From Candidatus Bilophila faecipullorum (GTDB lineage: Bacteria > Desulfobacterota > Desulfovibrionia > Desulfovibrionales > Desulfovibrionaceae): DNA of 64,000 nucleotides. The stretch covers positions 1-64,000 of the forward strand of contig CALVEZ010000020.1 of assembly GCA_944326695.1 (NCBI GenBank), written 5' to 3'. The position numbers and the translations under genes are program-made. The notes under the pieces were generated by a model. It worked only from the letters and a program-made list of their open reading frames with translations. It was not told the origin of the DNA and made no database searches. Shown piece after piece: positions 8,486 to 17,362 of this stretch (positions within the stretch are counted from its first letter, which is position 1; every line of letters starts with the position of its first letter).

Positions 8486-8922
8486 GCGCGCGGCGGGGAA
8501 GGGAGGGGTTCCCCGCTCCTCTGAGAGTGGACGATGGGCGCACCCTCCCCCAAGAGCGGACATGGGGAGGGGCATGAGGCGGGAACGCCGCGTTCCCGTC
8601 AGCGGAAGCCTCCCGCTGCGGAAAGAAGCAGGGGGGCGTATCCTGCACGCTTTGAGAGCCTCCGGAAAAATCGTTTCTTTGCGGAAGAGGGGGCCCTATA
8701 CTGAACAGACAGCCTTCTTCCGATCAGATGGACAGGTGCCGGGAAAAGGGCTTCTCAAGGGAGAGGGGTACCGCCGGTGAGACAGGCCCCGTTTCTCTTT
8801 CCCTTGTGGAAAGGAGGGGAGCGTTTTTTTTCGTTCCGGGCCGCCTCGTGTGAGACGCTGATCGGCCTCACCCATGAGAAGAGGGCGGCTTTTCGTCCTC
8901 AGGCACGTTTTGGGAGGTGGCT
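8486..8922. other. Gene-free spacer between the MarR-type and UDG-like genes
   Basis: G+C-rich spacer with only short, unsupported reading frames. No clear promoter, repeat or structured RNA was seen. Confidence 0.45.
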
Positions 8923-9537
8923 ATGGAGACATCCCTGTCTTTTCAGGCCGTGCGGGAAGACATCCTGCGGTGCAGGCTGTGCGAGAAGCGTTTCGGCTTT
9001 GAGCCGCATCCGGTGGTGTTCGGGAACGAAAAGGCCCCCATCGTGCAGATCAGCCAGGCTCCGTCCCGGCATGTCCATATCACCCGCAGGCCCTTTGACG
9101 ATGCCAGCGGCAGGACCCTGCGCGGCGTGTGGTACCGCATCACGGACGAGTTTTTTTACGATCCGGACCGTTTTTTTCTTACCTCGATGGGACATTGTTA
9201 CCCGGGCAAGGCGCCCGGCGGCGGGGATCGCCAACCGCCGCGCGTGTGCGCCCGCACGTGGATGCATCGGGAACTGGCGACGGTCCAAAACGAGATGTAT
9301 GTGATCATCGGCAGTCTGGCCGCCGGCTTTTTCTTCCCCGGCCAGCCGTTCCCCGATCTCGTCTTCCGCGATCAGCGGCTGGACGGCAAGCCCGCCTTTG
9401 TCCTGCCGCATCCCTCGCCCCTGAATTCCCGATGGTTCGCCCAATACCCGCTTTTCCTTGAGCGGCGCATCGTCGCCATACGCCGGGCCGTCCACGCGAC
9501 ACTCGGAATGGATACTCCGTTTTCGTCGCTCTCCTGA
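8923..9537 (+). CDS. Uracil-DNA glycosylase-superfamily protein
   Basis: A 204-residue protein resembling small uracil-DNA glycosylase-superfamily members. It has an N-terminal CRLCEKRFGF pair of cysteines, the APIVQISQAPSRHVHITRRPFDDASG region in the place of motif 1, and HPSPLNSRWF as the C-terminal motif 2. In canonical enzymes the C-x-x-C contributes to a 4Fe-4S site; only two candidate N-terminal cysteines are seen here, with further cysteines near residues 93 and 108. The ATG at 8923 is preferred over the in-frame GTG at 8917 because GGGAGG at 8912-8917 is then correctly spaced. Activity on uracil is inferred from family only. Confidence 0.75.
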   Translation: METSLSFQAVREDILRCRLCEKRFGFEPHPVVFGNEKAPIVQISQAPSRHVHITRRPFDDASGRTLRGVWYRITDEFFYDPDRFFLTSMGHCYPGKAPGGGDRQPPRVCARTWMHRELATVQNEMYVIIGSLAAGFFFPGQPFPDLVFRDQRLDGKPAFVLPHPSPLNSRWFAQYPLFLERRIVAIRRAVHATLGMDTPFSSLS

Positions 9538-9574
9538 ACGGCCCAAAGCGGAAGCTGCGCCCCCGCAGGCCGCG

Positions 9575-10537
9575 TCAGGCGGGCAGCGCGCCGATGAGCC
9601 GTGCCGCCAGCCATGCCGAGCCCCATAGCCCGCTGGCTTCGTCCGCGTAGCGGCGGACGGGCAGGCGCTCCAGCAGGCTCCGTTGCGGGGAGTCGTAAAA
9701 GGATTCCCGGAATGAGGCGCACCGCATGACCAGCGGGTTGCGCCGGGCGATGCCTCCTGTGATGAACAATCCGCCCGTACAGAGGGTGGACAGCGCCCAG
9801 TCACGGCAGGCCCGGCCATAGAAGCGGGCGTACCAGCGCAGCGTTTCCGTTTCCCGGCTCAGGCCCTGCGCGGCCACCTCCGCCGCTTCCCGACGTTCTC
9901 CCGTCAGAAAGGCGTGCAGCAGGCACAGCCCCCGGCCCGTCAGCACGTCGTCCCCGCGCAGGTAGGAAAGCCCGAGCGCGGAGGCGGCGAAAGCCTGAAA
10001 GTCCGCTTCCTCTTTTCCTGTAAAGGGAAAGGCGGCGTGCCCGCCTTCCGCCGGAAGGGGGAGCCATGCTCCCCGGCTGTCGCGTACCAGCGAGGCCGTA
10101 CCCAACCCCGTGCCCGCGCCGATGATCCCGATGGTGCCGTCTCCGGTGGCCGCGTCTCTCGGTCCGAGGACGGGGAACGCTCCCGCGCCGATGGGCGTCA
10201 GGCAGGCGCAGGCTTCGGCCAGAAAATCGTTCACCAACAGGCACGCGCCGACGCCGTAGCGCGTTTCGGCGTCGCTGAGGTCGAGTTCAAGGGGGGCGTT
10301 GGTCAGCCGGGCGCGGCGCTGGCCCGCGATGGGCCCGGCCATGCCGATGACGAGGGCGTCCGCCTCCCCGGGAGCGATCAACGCCTCAGCGCAGGCGTCC
10401 ATCAAGGCTTGTGTGTCCGGGATGTCCGCCGTCTGGCGGCGGGCCGTGCCCGCCAGCGTCAGCGCGCCTTTTTCTATGGAGAAGCGAGCAAAGCGGCAGT
10501 TGGTGCCGCCGATGTCCACGGTCAGCAGCGTAGGCAT
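9575..10537 (-). CDS. glk: Glucokinase (Glk family)
   Basis: A 320-residue Glk-family hexokinase that phosphorylates glucose with ATP. Motifs: phosphate-1 VDIGGTNCRFA near the N terminus, LVNDFLAEA (the ND dyad with the catalytic Asp), GAGTGLGTASLV (phosphate-2) and PAEGGHAAFPF (the sugar-binding E-G-G-H motif). FITGGIARRN gives the adenosine loop. AAGGAG precedes the ATG at 10537 with 8-base spacing; an in-frame TTG two codons earlier is less likely. It stands alone and converges with the UDG-like gene. Confidence 0.88.
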   Translation of the reverse strand: MPTLLTVDIGGTNCRFARFSIEKGALTLAGTARRQTADIPDTQALMDACAEALIAPGEADALVIGMAGPIAGQRRARLTNAPLELDLSDAETRYGVGACLLVNDFLAEACACLTPIGAGAFPVLGPRDAATGDGTIGIIGAGTGLGTASLVRDSRGAWLPLPAEGGHAAFPFTGKEEADFQAFAASALGLSYLRGDDVLTGRGLCLLHAFLTGERREAAEVAAQGLSRETETLRWYARFYGRACRDWALSTLCTGGLFITGGIARRNPLVMRCASFRESFYDSPQRSLLERLPVRRYADEASGLWGSAWLAARLIGALPA

Positions 10538-10763
10538 GGTCAAGGCTCCTTATGCAAAAGGGAGGAATCCATGCTGTACCGCGAAGCGGCGCGCTACGCA
10601 ATCGGACCGTCTCTCATGCCCCTGCCGTCCCTCTCTAACCTGCTTTTGTAATAGAGAAAAAGGATGTTGCCGCAAGCCGTGCCGCCGCCTCCTTGTATGG
10701 CTGCGGAAGCCGTAAAGCCTCTCCCATGGCCTCATGGTGCGCTTCTCATGAAAAAAATCACTG

Positions 10764-10792
10764 TTGAACTTGACTTTCATTCTCATATATGT
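10764..10792 (+). promoter_or_regulatory. Candidate Fur-controlled promoter of the DUF2325 gene
   Basis: TTGAAC (10764-10769) and ATATGT (10787-10792) are 17 bp apart. The whole spacer, TTGACTTTCATTCTCAT (10770-10786), read on the other strand is ATGAGAATGAAAGTCAA, which matches one half of the Desulfovibrio Fur consensus ATGAAAATnATTTTCAT well (7 of 8) and the other half weakly. A Fur role is inferred, helped by the feoAB genes next door. Confidence 0.4.
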
Positions 10793-10822
10793 CACGATCC
10801 GCTCCAACACAGTGGAGGAGCT

Positions 10823-11995
10823 ATGTGTGATTCGCTTCTGGCATCGGAGAGGAAAACGTGTCTGCGTCCCGTATCGCCCCATGCCCGGCCCGTACCCGGC
10901 ATCTGGGATGCGGACGGGCTTTTCCGCTGCCCGCTTGTGGGCGTCGGCCTGAGCGGGAAGGAGCAGAAACGCCTTCTTCGGAAGATGTCTTTCCCTACGG
11001 CGGAGCTGACCGCTTTTGAAATTCACGAGCTTCTGGTCGGCGCTTCCGCCACGGAAAACCCCCTTTCCCGCCGGATAAGCCTTCTGTTGCGGTGCAAGTA
11101 TGAGCGCGAGGCCGTGGCCTTGCGGCGTCTTGACGAAGCGGCTTTTCTGGCGCGCTGGAAGGAAGCCTTCGCCGCGGGCCGTTACGCGCCTTTCTTGTGG
11201 GCGGCGGCCACTCGCGGCCTCTCCGACGAGGCCCGCCGAGAAGTCTACGGCGCGATTCACATGGCCATGCACGGCCTCGCGGAAGAGCAGATGCGGACAC
11301 GCCGGACCATTGCCGAGCTGGAACGCCGCAACGGGGAGCAGGCCAGCCGTCTCCGCAACCTTCGCGAGCAGGAAGCCGCCTTGCGCCATGAGAAGGAACG
11401 GGCCGAAGAAGAGGCCCGCCGTCTGGTCTGCGCCTATGAAGCGCTGCGCCGGGAACGGGACCGGCAACCTCAGGCCGAACCGAGGCCGGGGCGCGCCCTT
11501 GAAGCGGAAAGGGATTCCCTGCGCGCCGCGCTGTCCTCAGCCCACCGCCGTCTGGAGGAGCAGGAACGCCTTGTTCGTGATCTCCTGCGCGAACGAGGGG
11601 CGTTTGGTCCGCGCGTCGTTTCCCCGGTCTGCGGGGAAGCCTGCTGCGGCCGGGCCTGCGACGACACCTGCCCCTCCTTTGATCTTTGTCAAAAACGTGT
11701 CCTCATTGTGGGCGGGGTGGAGCGCATGGAAACCCTTTACCGCAGCTTTATCGAGCGCGGCGGGGGCGAGCTTGACTACCACAACGGTTCTTTGCAAGGC
11801 GGCACGCGCCAGCTCGAAAAATGCCTTCGCCGGGCGGACATCATCCTCTGCCCGGTGAACTGCAATAGCCACGGCGCCTGCGTGAAGGTCAAAAACCTCG
11901 CCAAAAAACATCATAAAACCTTTTACATGCTCCCCAACGGAAGCCTCAGCACCATTTCCCGGCTTCTCGGCGGGCATGAAGGAGAAACGTCATGA
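10823..11995 (+). CDS. DUF2325-domain protein with coiled coil and cysteine motif
   Basis: A 390-residue cytoplasmic protein. After a variable N-terminal half comes a long charged coiled coil (about residues 155-275, rich in E, R and A). Next is a cysteine cluster CGEACCGRACDDTCPSFDLC (about 272-291), then a C-terminal DUF2325 domain: VLIVGGVERM, DYHNGSL, ADIILCPVNCNSHGAC and VKNLAKKHHKTFYML. DUF2325 is a small Rossmann-like domain of unknown biochemistry, usually with conserved cysteines. The ATG at 10823 has GGAGG at 10814; a frame open from 10664 is rejected. It overlaps the next gene by four bases (ATGA). The cysteines suggest metal binding. Confidence 0.8.
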   Translation: MCDSLLASERKTCLRPVSPHARPVPGIWDADGLFRCPLVGVGLSGKEQKRLLRKMSFPTAELTAFEIHELLVGASATENPLSRRISLLLRCKYEREAVALRRLDEAAFLARWKEAFAAGRYAPFLWAAATRGLSDEARREVYGAIHMAMHGLAEEQMRTRRTIAELERRNGEQASRLRNLREQEAALRHEKERAEEEARRLVCAYEALRRERDRQPQAEPRPGRALEAERDSLRAALSSAHRRLEEQERLVRDLLRERGAFGPRVVSPVCGEACCGRACDDTCPSFDLCQKRVLIVGGVERMETLYRSFIERGGGELDYHNGSLQGGTRQLEKCLRRADIILCPVNCNSHGACVKVKNLAKKHHKTFYMLPNGSLSTISRLLGGHEGETS

Positions 11996-12366
11996 GTGCC
12001 GATTTCCAGATGAAATTCCGTCATAACAACGACAACCTGCACGTGAAGATGCTTGGCGTCTTCGACGGCAATTCCGCCCACGAGCTGCTGAACCTCTTCC
12101 AGCATGAATACCGGGGCGCAGGTCGCGTGTTCGTGGACACCGTAGGGCTGCGGGAAGTTCTGCCTTTCGGCACACAGGTCTTTCAGGCGCGGCTGTGCCA
12201 GACCCCGGTCCCGGCGTCGCAGCTCTTTTTCAAGGGTGAAAAGGGTTTCAGCATCGCGCCCGAAGGAAGCAAGGTGCTGCTGGTGCCCGATCGCAAGAAG
12301 AAAAACGGCTGCTGCGGGTCGTGCGCCCATTGCACGTGCCACGGCCAGCACGGGCAGGAGCATTAG
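11992..12366 (+). CDS. Small STAS-like protein with Cys/His-rich tail
   Basis: A 124-residue protein translationally coupled (ATGA overlap) to the DUF2325 gene. Residues about 5-95 alternate in the manner of an anti-sigma-antagonist/STAS fold: LHVKMLGVFDGNSAHELLNLF, then RVFVDTVGLREVLPFG. The C-terminal tail CCGSCAHCTCHGQHGQEH has five cysteines and several histidines and looks like a metal-binding peptide. The family is not one I can name with certainty. A strong terminator follows at 12390, so the pair is a two-gene operon separate from feoAB. Confidence 0.65.
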   Translation: MSADFQMKFRHNNDNLHVKMLGVFDGNSAHELLNLFQHEYRGAGRVFVDTVGLREVLPFGTQVFQARLCQTPVPASQLFFKGEKGFSIAPEGSKVLLVPDRKKKNGCCGSCAHCTCHGQHGQEH

Positions 12367-12389
12367 AAAATACCGGCTTTGCGGTCTGG

Positions 12390-12431
12390 CGGTTCCTCCT
12401 CTCCCTGCGAGAGGAGGAACCGTTTTGTTTT
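12390..12431 (+). terminator. Rho-independent terminator of the DUF2325 operon
   Basis: A perfect 14-bp stem (CGGTTCCTCCTCTC with GAGAGGAGGAACCG), CCTGC loop, followed by TTTTGTTTT. Confidence 0.9.
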
Positions 12432-13098
12432 AAGGGGAAGCGCAGAGGCCAAGGGAAGGCAGGGGGAGGGCTTCTTTGTCGGGGAGAGGGAACAGCGGCT
12501 CTCCGCGAAACGGGAAGGATAGCAAAAACGCCCGCCGCTCCTACACTCCGTCCCCATACCGAGGAAGGAAGCCGACATCTCCCCCCGTGTCCGGAAGAGG
12601 GCCTGCCTCTTTGAACGTTCCACCGGGGCAGTGGCTTGATCTGGGCTCAAGTGCACCTCAGGGCCGGACTGGAAGCGGTCCTGAGGTGCCGCCGCAGGAT
12701 TTTGTTGTCGACGCGCCGTTTCATGGAGGGATGAGGCCGTGTAACGGCTTTTTTACGGATCATGTCCGATTTATTTATGTAAACAAGAACTATTCCTGAG
12801 TTTTCTTTCCTATACTTTCATAATATACTGATAAAATAGATAAATAAGTAATAGTTGAAAAGTAGTATCATTTATATTGACAATAAATTTCAATAGTGGC
12901 AGGATTCGTTTCGCACTAAAGACGGACATCGTGAAAAAAAGTTTGCGCTGGGGGCGGAAGGCACAGCGCGTTACACGCAAGAAACGATCCCGGGGGGCTT
13001 CTCTGCTAGGGCGGAATAAGGCGGGTAGCGCACGATGTGGAGCCGTGGCTCAGGAGGTTTTATTGATGAAGAAATTCAAAATCAATAAGGAGAAAATC
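12432..13098. other. Intergenic region ahead of feoA
   Basis: Beyond about 12770 the sequence becomes strongly AT-rich and includes a Fur-box-like dyad at 12877-12893. No gene is supported in the G+C-rich first part. A short in-frame extension of feoA (ATG at 13066, with its own AGGAGG) is possible but would add 11 lysine-rich residues absent from typical FeoA. Confidence 0.5.
12877..12893 (+). promoter_or_regulatory. Fur-box-like dyad upstream of feoAB
   Basis: TTGACAATAAATTTCAA is a 17-bp dyad with a single central base, in the same form as the Desulfovibrio Fur consensus ATGAAAATnATTTTCAT. Left half TTGACAAT and the complement of the right half, TTGAAATT, agree at 6 of 8 positions. Its place in the AT-rich leader of feoAB makes iron repression the obvious reading. 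Confidence 0.6.
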
Positions 13099-13335
13099 AT
13101 GCACAAGATAGGACTGCGCCAGATGCGGCAAGGGCAGCGGGGCAGCATCGTCAGCGTAGAGGCCGAGGGGGAACTCGGTCGGCGTATCCGCGATATGGGG
13201 CTTATCCCCGGCACGTCCATTGAAGTCGTCGGGCGGGCCCCTCTGCGTGATCCGGTGGCCTTGCGTCTTTTCGGCGTTACGCTGGCCCTGCGCAACCGTG
13301 AGGCCGATCATATCATGGTGGAGGTGGACGCATGA
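13099..13335 (+). CDS. feoA: Ferrous iron transport protein A
   Basis: A 78-residue SH3-like FeoA protein. It shows LRQMRQGQRGSIVSVE, then LGRRIRDMGLIPGTSIEVVGRAPLRDPVALRLFGVTLALRNREADHIMVE, the full family pattern including M-G-L-I-P-G-T and A-L-R. The start at 13099 is set by AAGGAG at 13088-13093 and by the usual family length. It overlaps feoB by four bases (ATGA at 13332). FeoA is a small cytoplasmic partner needed for FeoB-mediated Fe2+ uptake. Confidence 0.92.
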   Translation: MHKIGLRQMRQGQRGSIVSVEAEGELGRRIRDMGLIPGTSIEVVGRAPLRDPVALRLFGVTLALRNREADHIMVEVDA

Positions 13336-15587
13336 CGCAGGCCGCCGCTGATTTTACCCGTCGCCGTCAGGACGGCGGGGAAGCCAACCCCATTCATTTG
13401 CAGGAAGTCCGCATCGCGCTGGCCGGAAACCCCAACTGCGGCAAGACCACCGCGTTTAACGAATACACCGGCACCCATCAGCATGTGGGCAACTATCCCG
13501 GCGTGACCGTGGACAAGAAAGAGGGTTTCATCTCGCTTGACGGCGTAAACGTGCGCATGGTGGACCTGCCCGGCACCTATTCCCTCACCGCCTACTCGCA
13601 GGAAGAAATCGTCACCCGGGCCGTGCTCGCCCCGGCGCGGATCGAGGAGAAGCCGCTCGCGGTGATCGATGTGGTCGATACCTCCGCCCTTGAGCGCAAT
13701 CTTTTCCTGACCGTCCAGATCAGAGAAATGGGCCTGCCCGTAGTGCTCGCCTGCAATATGATGGATGAGGCGCGCAAGGCGGGCATCCATGTGGATGTTA
13801 AAAAGCTCAGCGAGCAATTGGGCATTCCCGTGGTGCCCACGGTGGCGCGTTCCGGCGAAGGGCTCAAGGAAGCCCTGCGCGAGGCCATAGCGGTGGGGCG
13901 CATCGGATTGGAGCCGCTGAATATTTCCTACGGGCCGGACCTTGATCCCGTCCTGACGCGCATGGAACGGCTGATCACGGATAAGGGCCTTTTGACCGAC
14001 CGCTATCCGGCGCGCTGGGTAGCCCTGAAAATACTGGAAAACGACACCGTCGTCCTGGAGGAAGTCGGACGGCTCATGCCTGATGTCTCCGCCGCATTGC
14101 TGGCCGAGCGTGAAGAGGTGGCCCGGCATGTGCAGGATACCTTGCGTACGTCTCCGGAGGCCGTCATCGCGGATTACCGTTACGGCTACATCCGCAGCGT
14201 CCTGCGCACCGGTGCCGTGCGGCGCGAATCCACCCGCGATCGTCTGGCCTTCACCGACAAGCTCGACAAGGTGCTCACCAACACCATTCTTGGCCCGATC
14301 ATCATGCTCGGCGTGCTCTACGCCATGTTCCAGCTCACGTTTGTCCTCGGGGCCTATCCGCAGGGATGGGTGGAGGAGGGCTTCGGCTGGCTCGGCGATA
14401 GCGTGAGTGCGCTTTTGCCCAACGGCTTCGTCAAGTCGCTCATCGTCAGCGGCATCATCGACGGGCTCGGCGGCGTCATGAGTTTCGTTCCGCTCATCGT
14501 CATTATGTTTACGCTGGTCGCGCTGCTTGAGGATTTCGGCTACATGGCGCGCATGGCCTACATGCTGGACCGCGTCTTCCGTGCCTTCGGCCTGCATGGT
14601 GCTTCGGTCATGCCCTTCATCATCGCGGGCGGCATTGCCGGCGGCTGCGCCATCCCCGGCGTCATGGCCACGCGCACCCTGCGCAGCCCCAAGGAAAAGC
14701 TGGCGACCCTGCTGACGCTCCCCTACATGGCCTGCGGCGCGAAACTCCCGGTTTTCCTGCTGCTCGTAGGCGTTTTCTTCCCGGAAAATCCCGCCCGCAC
14801 CATGTTTCTGCTGACGTTGGCGGGTTGGGCGGCGGCCCTGCTCATGGCCCGCATCCTGCGCTCGACCATCATCCGGGGCGAGTCCACCCCCTTTGTCATG
14901 GAACTGCCCCCCTACCGCACGCCCACTCTGCGCAGCGTGCTCACGCACTGCTGGGAACGCACGTGGATGTATCTCAAGAAGGCCGGGACCGTGCTCGTGG
15001 CCGTGTCCATCCTCATCTGGGCGAGCATGACCTTCCCGACGCTCGATCCGCAGCAGGCCGCCCCGCTGGAGGCGCAGATCGCCGCGCTTCAGGAAAAGGT
15101 CGATGCCCTGCCCGAAGAGGACGCCGCCCGTGCTCCGCTGGAGGACGAACTTGCCGCCGCGGAAGCCCGCCTGTCCGAGGAAGCCCTCCGGTATTCCTTT
15201 GCCGGACGCCTCGGCATGGCCATTGAACCCTTCACCCGGCCCGTGGGCTTTGACTGGCGCACCGACGTGGCTCTGCTCGGCGGTATCGCGGCCAAGGAAG
15301 CCATCGTGTCTACACTCGGCACGGCCTACTCGCTGGGCGAGCAGGACCCCGAGGAGGCTACCTCTCTGGCTGAGCGCCTTGAACAGGACCCCAACTGGAA
15401 CAAGGCGGCCGCGCTGTCGCTGATGCTCTTCGTGCTCCTCTATTCCCCCTGCTTCGTGGCCCTCGTGGTCATCCGGCAGGAAGCCGGAAGCTGGGGCTGG
15501 GTCGCCTTCAGCATGATTTTCAACACGGCCTTCGCCTACGCCGTCTCTGCGGCGGCCTACAGGATCGGCATGGCGGTTTTCGCCTAG
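13332..15587 (+). CDS. feoB: Ferrous iron transport protein B
   Basis: A 751-residue inner-membrane Fe2+ transporter. The N-terminal GTPase domain has G1 GNPNCGKTT (about residues 32-40), the switch region NYPGVTVDKKEG, G3 DLPGTYSL and G4 NMMD. A GDI-like helical region follows. The membrane core has two Gate regions, including GGIAGGCAIPGVMATRT and LTLPYMACGAKLPVF. Residues about 580-620 form an acidic/Ala-rich insert (EAQIAALQEKVDALPEEDAARAP). Length is near the family norm. It is coupled to feoA and probably Fur-controlled. Confidence 0.96.
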   Translation: MTQAAADFTRRRQDGGEANPIHLQEVRIALAGNPNCGKTTAFNEYTGTHQHVGNYPGVTVDKKEGFISLDGVNVRMVDLPGTYSLTAYSQEEIVTRAVLAPARIEEKPLAVIDVVDTSALERNLFLTVQIREMGLPVVLACNMMDEARKAGIHVDVKKLSEQLGIPVVPTVARSGEGLKEALREAIAVGRIGLEPLNISYGPDLDPVLTRMERLITDKGLLTDRYPARWVALKILENDTVVLEEVGRLMPDVSAALLAEREEVARHVQDTLRTSPEAVIADYRYGYIRSVLRTGAVRRESTRDRLAFTDKLDKVLTNTILGPIIMLGVLYAMFQLTFVLGAYPQGWVEEGFGWLGDSVSALLPNGFVKSLIVSGIIDGLGGVMSFVPLIVIMFTLVALLEDFGYMARMAYMLDRVFRAFGLHGASVMPFIIAGGIAGGCAIPGVMATRTLRSPKEKLATLLTLPYMACGAKLPVFLLLVGVFFPENPARTMFLLTLAGWAAALLMARILRSTIIRGESTPFVMELPPYRTPTLRSVLTHCWERTWMYLKKAGTVLVAVSILIWASMTFPTLDPQQAAPLEAQIAALQEKVDALPEEDAARAPLEDELAAAEARLSEEALRYSFAGRLGMAIEPFTRPVGFDWRTDVALLGGIAAKEAIVSTLGTAYSLGEQDPEEATSLAERLEQDPNWNKAAALSLMLFVLLYSPCFVALVVIRQEAGSWGWVAFSMIFNTAFAYAVSAAAYRIGMAVFA

Positions 15588-15949
15588 GCATGTTTTTTAC
15601 CTTAAAATTGATAATGAAAATTTAAATCAAACAAGAAAACGATGTCGGTCTTTTCCCCGCAGGCCTATGAAGGAGGGAAGGGAGAGGGCAGAGGGCCGCG
15701 CGAAGAAGGGTTTCCTTTAGCGCGCAGGGGGCGCTTTCCCGGTTGGCTGGAACAGCTTGCTCGTGTATGGCTTTTCGGCCGTAAATGCCCCCGGGGTGCG
15801 TGCGGCCTCGGTTGAACCCACAACGAAATCGCCGGAGAATGGGATTTCAATTTCGAATGGAACGACATGTCCTCCGGGGCATCGCCAGGTCTCGTAGCCC
15901 GTCATCTCTCTCAGGCGTTGCGAGCGGCGGCCGCGCAGGGCGTCGAGCC
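15588..15949. other. Spacer after feoB with an orphan Fur-like site
   Basis: No confident gene. GATAATGAAAATTTAAATC (15610-15628) matches the classical 19-bp Fur box at 14 positions, but no plus-strand gene follows closely. A 57-codon frame from ATG 15642 lacks a ribosome binding site and is not called. Confidence 0.4.
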
Positions 15950-17362
15950 TCACCGCTGTCCGCTTTTCTTCCCGCTGCGCCTCCGCGAAAGGAGATTCTC
16001 CCCGTCCGAGGGGCGCAGGAGCAGGAAGACAAAGGCCGCAAGCAGGGTGATGCCCCCGATGGTAATAAAGGTATAGTGGAAATGCTCCAGCAGCGAGCCT
16101 GAGGTGAAGGAGTTGTAGAAGCGCAGGACCACGGTACTGCTGGCGACGCCGAAGCTGATGGAAAGCTGCTGTGTGACGGAGAGGAGGCTGTTGCCCGTAC
16201 TGGCGTTTTCCGGGGAAAGGTCGCCGAGGGTGATGCTGTTCATGGCGGTGAACTGGGTGGACATCGCCATCCCGAGCAGGAAGAGTGGCAGGATGGTCAG
16301 CCACAGGGGAAGCGTCGGCGTCTGAAGGGCAAACTGGGCGATCATGAGGCCGATGCAGGCCGTCACCCCGGTCAGGGTGGCGCGGTAGCCGAAACGGTTG
16401 AGGACTTTCACCACAAAGGTTTTGGCCGCGATGGAACCGAGGGCGGTGGGGGCCATCATCGCCCCGGCCACCAGCGCCGGATAGCCGAGGCCCACTTGCA
16501 GCATGAGCGGCATGAGGAAGGGGACGCAGCCCGTTCCCAGACGCGAGAGCACGTTTCCGGCGATGCCCACAGAAAACGTGCGTGTACGGAAGACGCCCAG
16601 ATCAATGAGCGGGGCCGCGTTGCGCCGGGCATGGCGGACATAGAGGACGAGGAGGGCGAGGCCCGCCGCGAGCAGCACGGGCGGAAGCAGCGCGGGTCCC
16701 ACCCGATCCCCGAAGACCTCAAGCCCGCTCGAAAAGGTGACGAGGCTGAGCCCGAAGAGGAAGAACCCCGTAAAATCAAAGGGGCGGCGCGGGGCCGTGA
16801 AATCGGGCATGACCCGGTAGGCATAGAGGATGCCGATGACGCCGATGGGGATATTGATGAGGAAAATCCAGTGCCATGTGGCGTAGGTCACGAGCCATCC
16901 GCCGAGCAGGGGGCCAGCCACCGGGCCGACCAGACCGGGGATGCTGATGAAATTGAGGACGCTCACCAGTTCCGCGCGCGGGTAGGCCCGCAGTACGGCA
17001 AGGCGTGTCACGGGCATCATCATGGCCCCCCCGATGCCCTGCACCACGCGCGAGGCCACGAGCATGGGCAGGGAACCCGAGAGCGCGCACAGGAGCGAGC
17101 CCCCGCTGAACAGGCCGACCGCGACCACGAAGACGCGGCGCGTCCCGAAACGGTCGGCCATCCAGCCGCTGATGGGGATGAGCATGGCCACGGTGAGGGT
17201 GTAGCCCACCACGGCCAACTGCATGGCCAGCGGCGAACGGTCAAGGCTGCGGGCGATGTCCGGAAGCGCGGTGTTCAGGATTGTGGCGTCAAGGGCCTGC
17301 ATGAAGAAGGCCGCCGCCGCGATGGCGGGCAGCCCGGCCATTTTTTTCAGGGAGAAACGCAT
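15950..17362 (-). CDS. MFS transporter, DHA2-like (MdtD/EmrB type)
   Basis: A 470-residue drug:H+ antiporter-like protein with about 14 hydrophobic segments. Signature segments are [17 protein letters not shown] in TM1 (the DHA2 motif D1), [16 protein letters not shown] (motif A) and [20 protein letters not shown] with [26 protein letters not shown] (motif C zone). The start is the ATG at 17362 with an AAAGG motif upstream; the open frame continues another 95 codons of low-quality sequence, which I exclude. No regulator is adjacent. The substrate is unknown. Confidence 0.85.
   Translation of the reverse strand: MRFSLKKMAGLPAIAAAAFFMQALDATILNTALPDIARSLDRSPLAMQLAVVGYTLTVAMLIPISGWMADRFGTRRVFVVAVGLFSGGSLLCALSGSLPMLVASRVVQGIGGAMMMPVTRLAVLRAYPRAELVSVLNFISIPGLVGPVAGPLLGGWLVTYATWHWIFLINIPIGVIGILYAYRVMPDFTAPRRPFDFTGFFLFGLSLVTFSSGLEVFGDRVGPALLPPVLLAAGLALLVLYVRHARRNAAPLIDLGVFRTRTFSVGIAGNVLSRLGTGCVPFLMPLMLQVGLGYPALVAGAMMAPTALGSIAAKTFVVKVLNRFGYRATLTGVTACIGLMIAQFALQTPTLPLWLTILPLFLLGMAMSTQFTAMNSITLGDLSPENASTGNSLLSVTQQLSISFGVASSTVVLRFYNSFTSGSLLEHFHYTFITIGGITLLAAFVFLLLRPSDGENLLSRRRSGKKSGQR

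Noticed and set aside
13308..14948. 546-codon minus-strand frame opposite feoB
   Set aside because: Antisense shadow of feoB; composition is the mirror of a G+C-rich coding strand.
15642..15815. 57-codon plus-strand frame after feoB
   Set aside because: No ribosome binding site and Gly/Arg-rich low-complexity product, despite a Fur-like site upstream.
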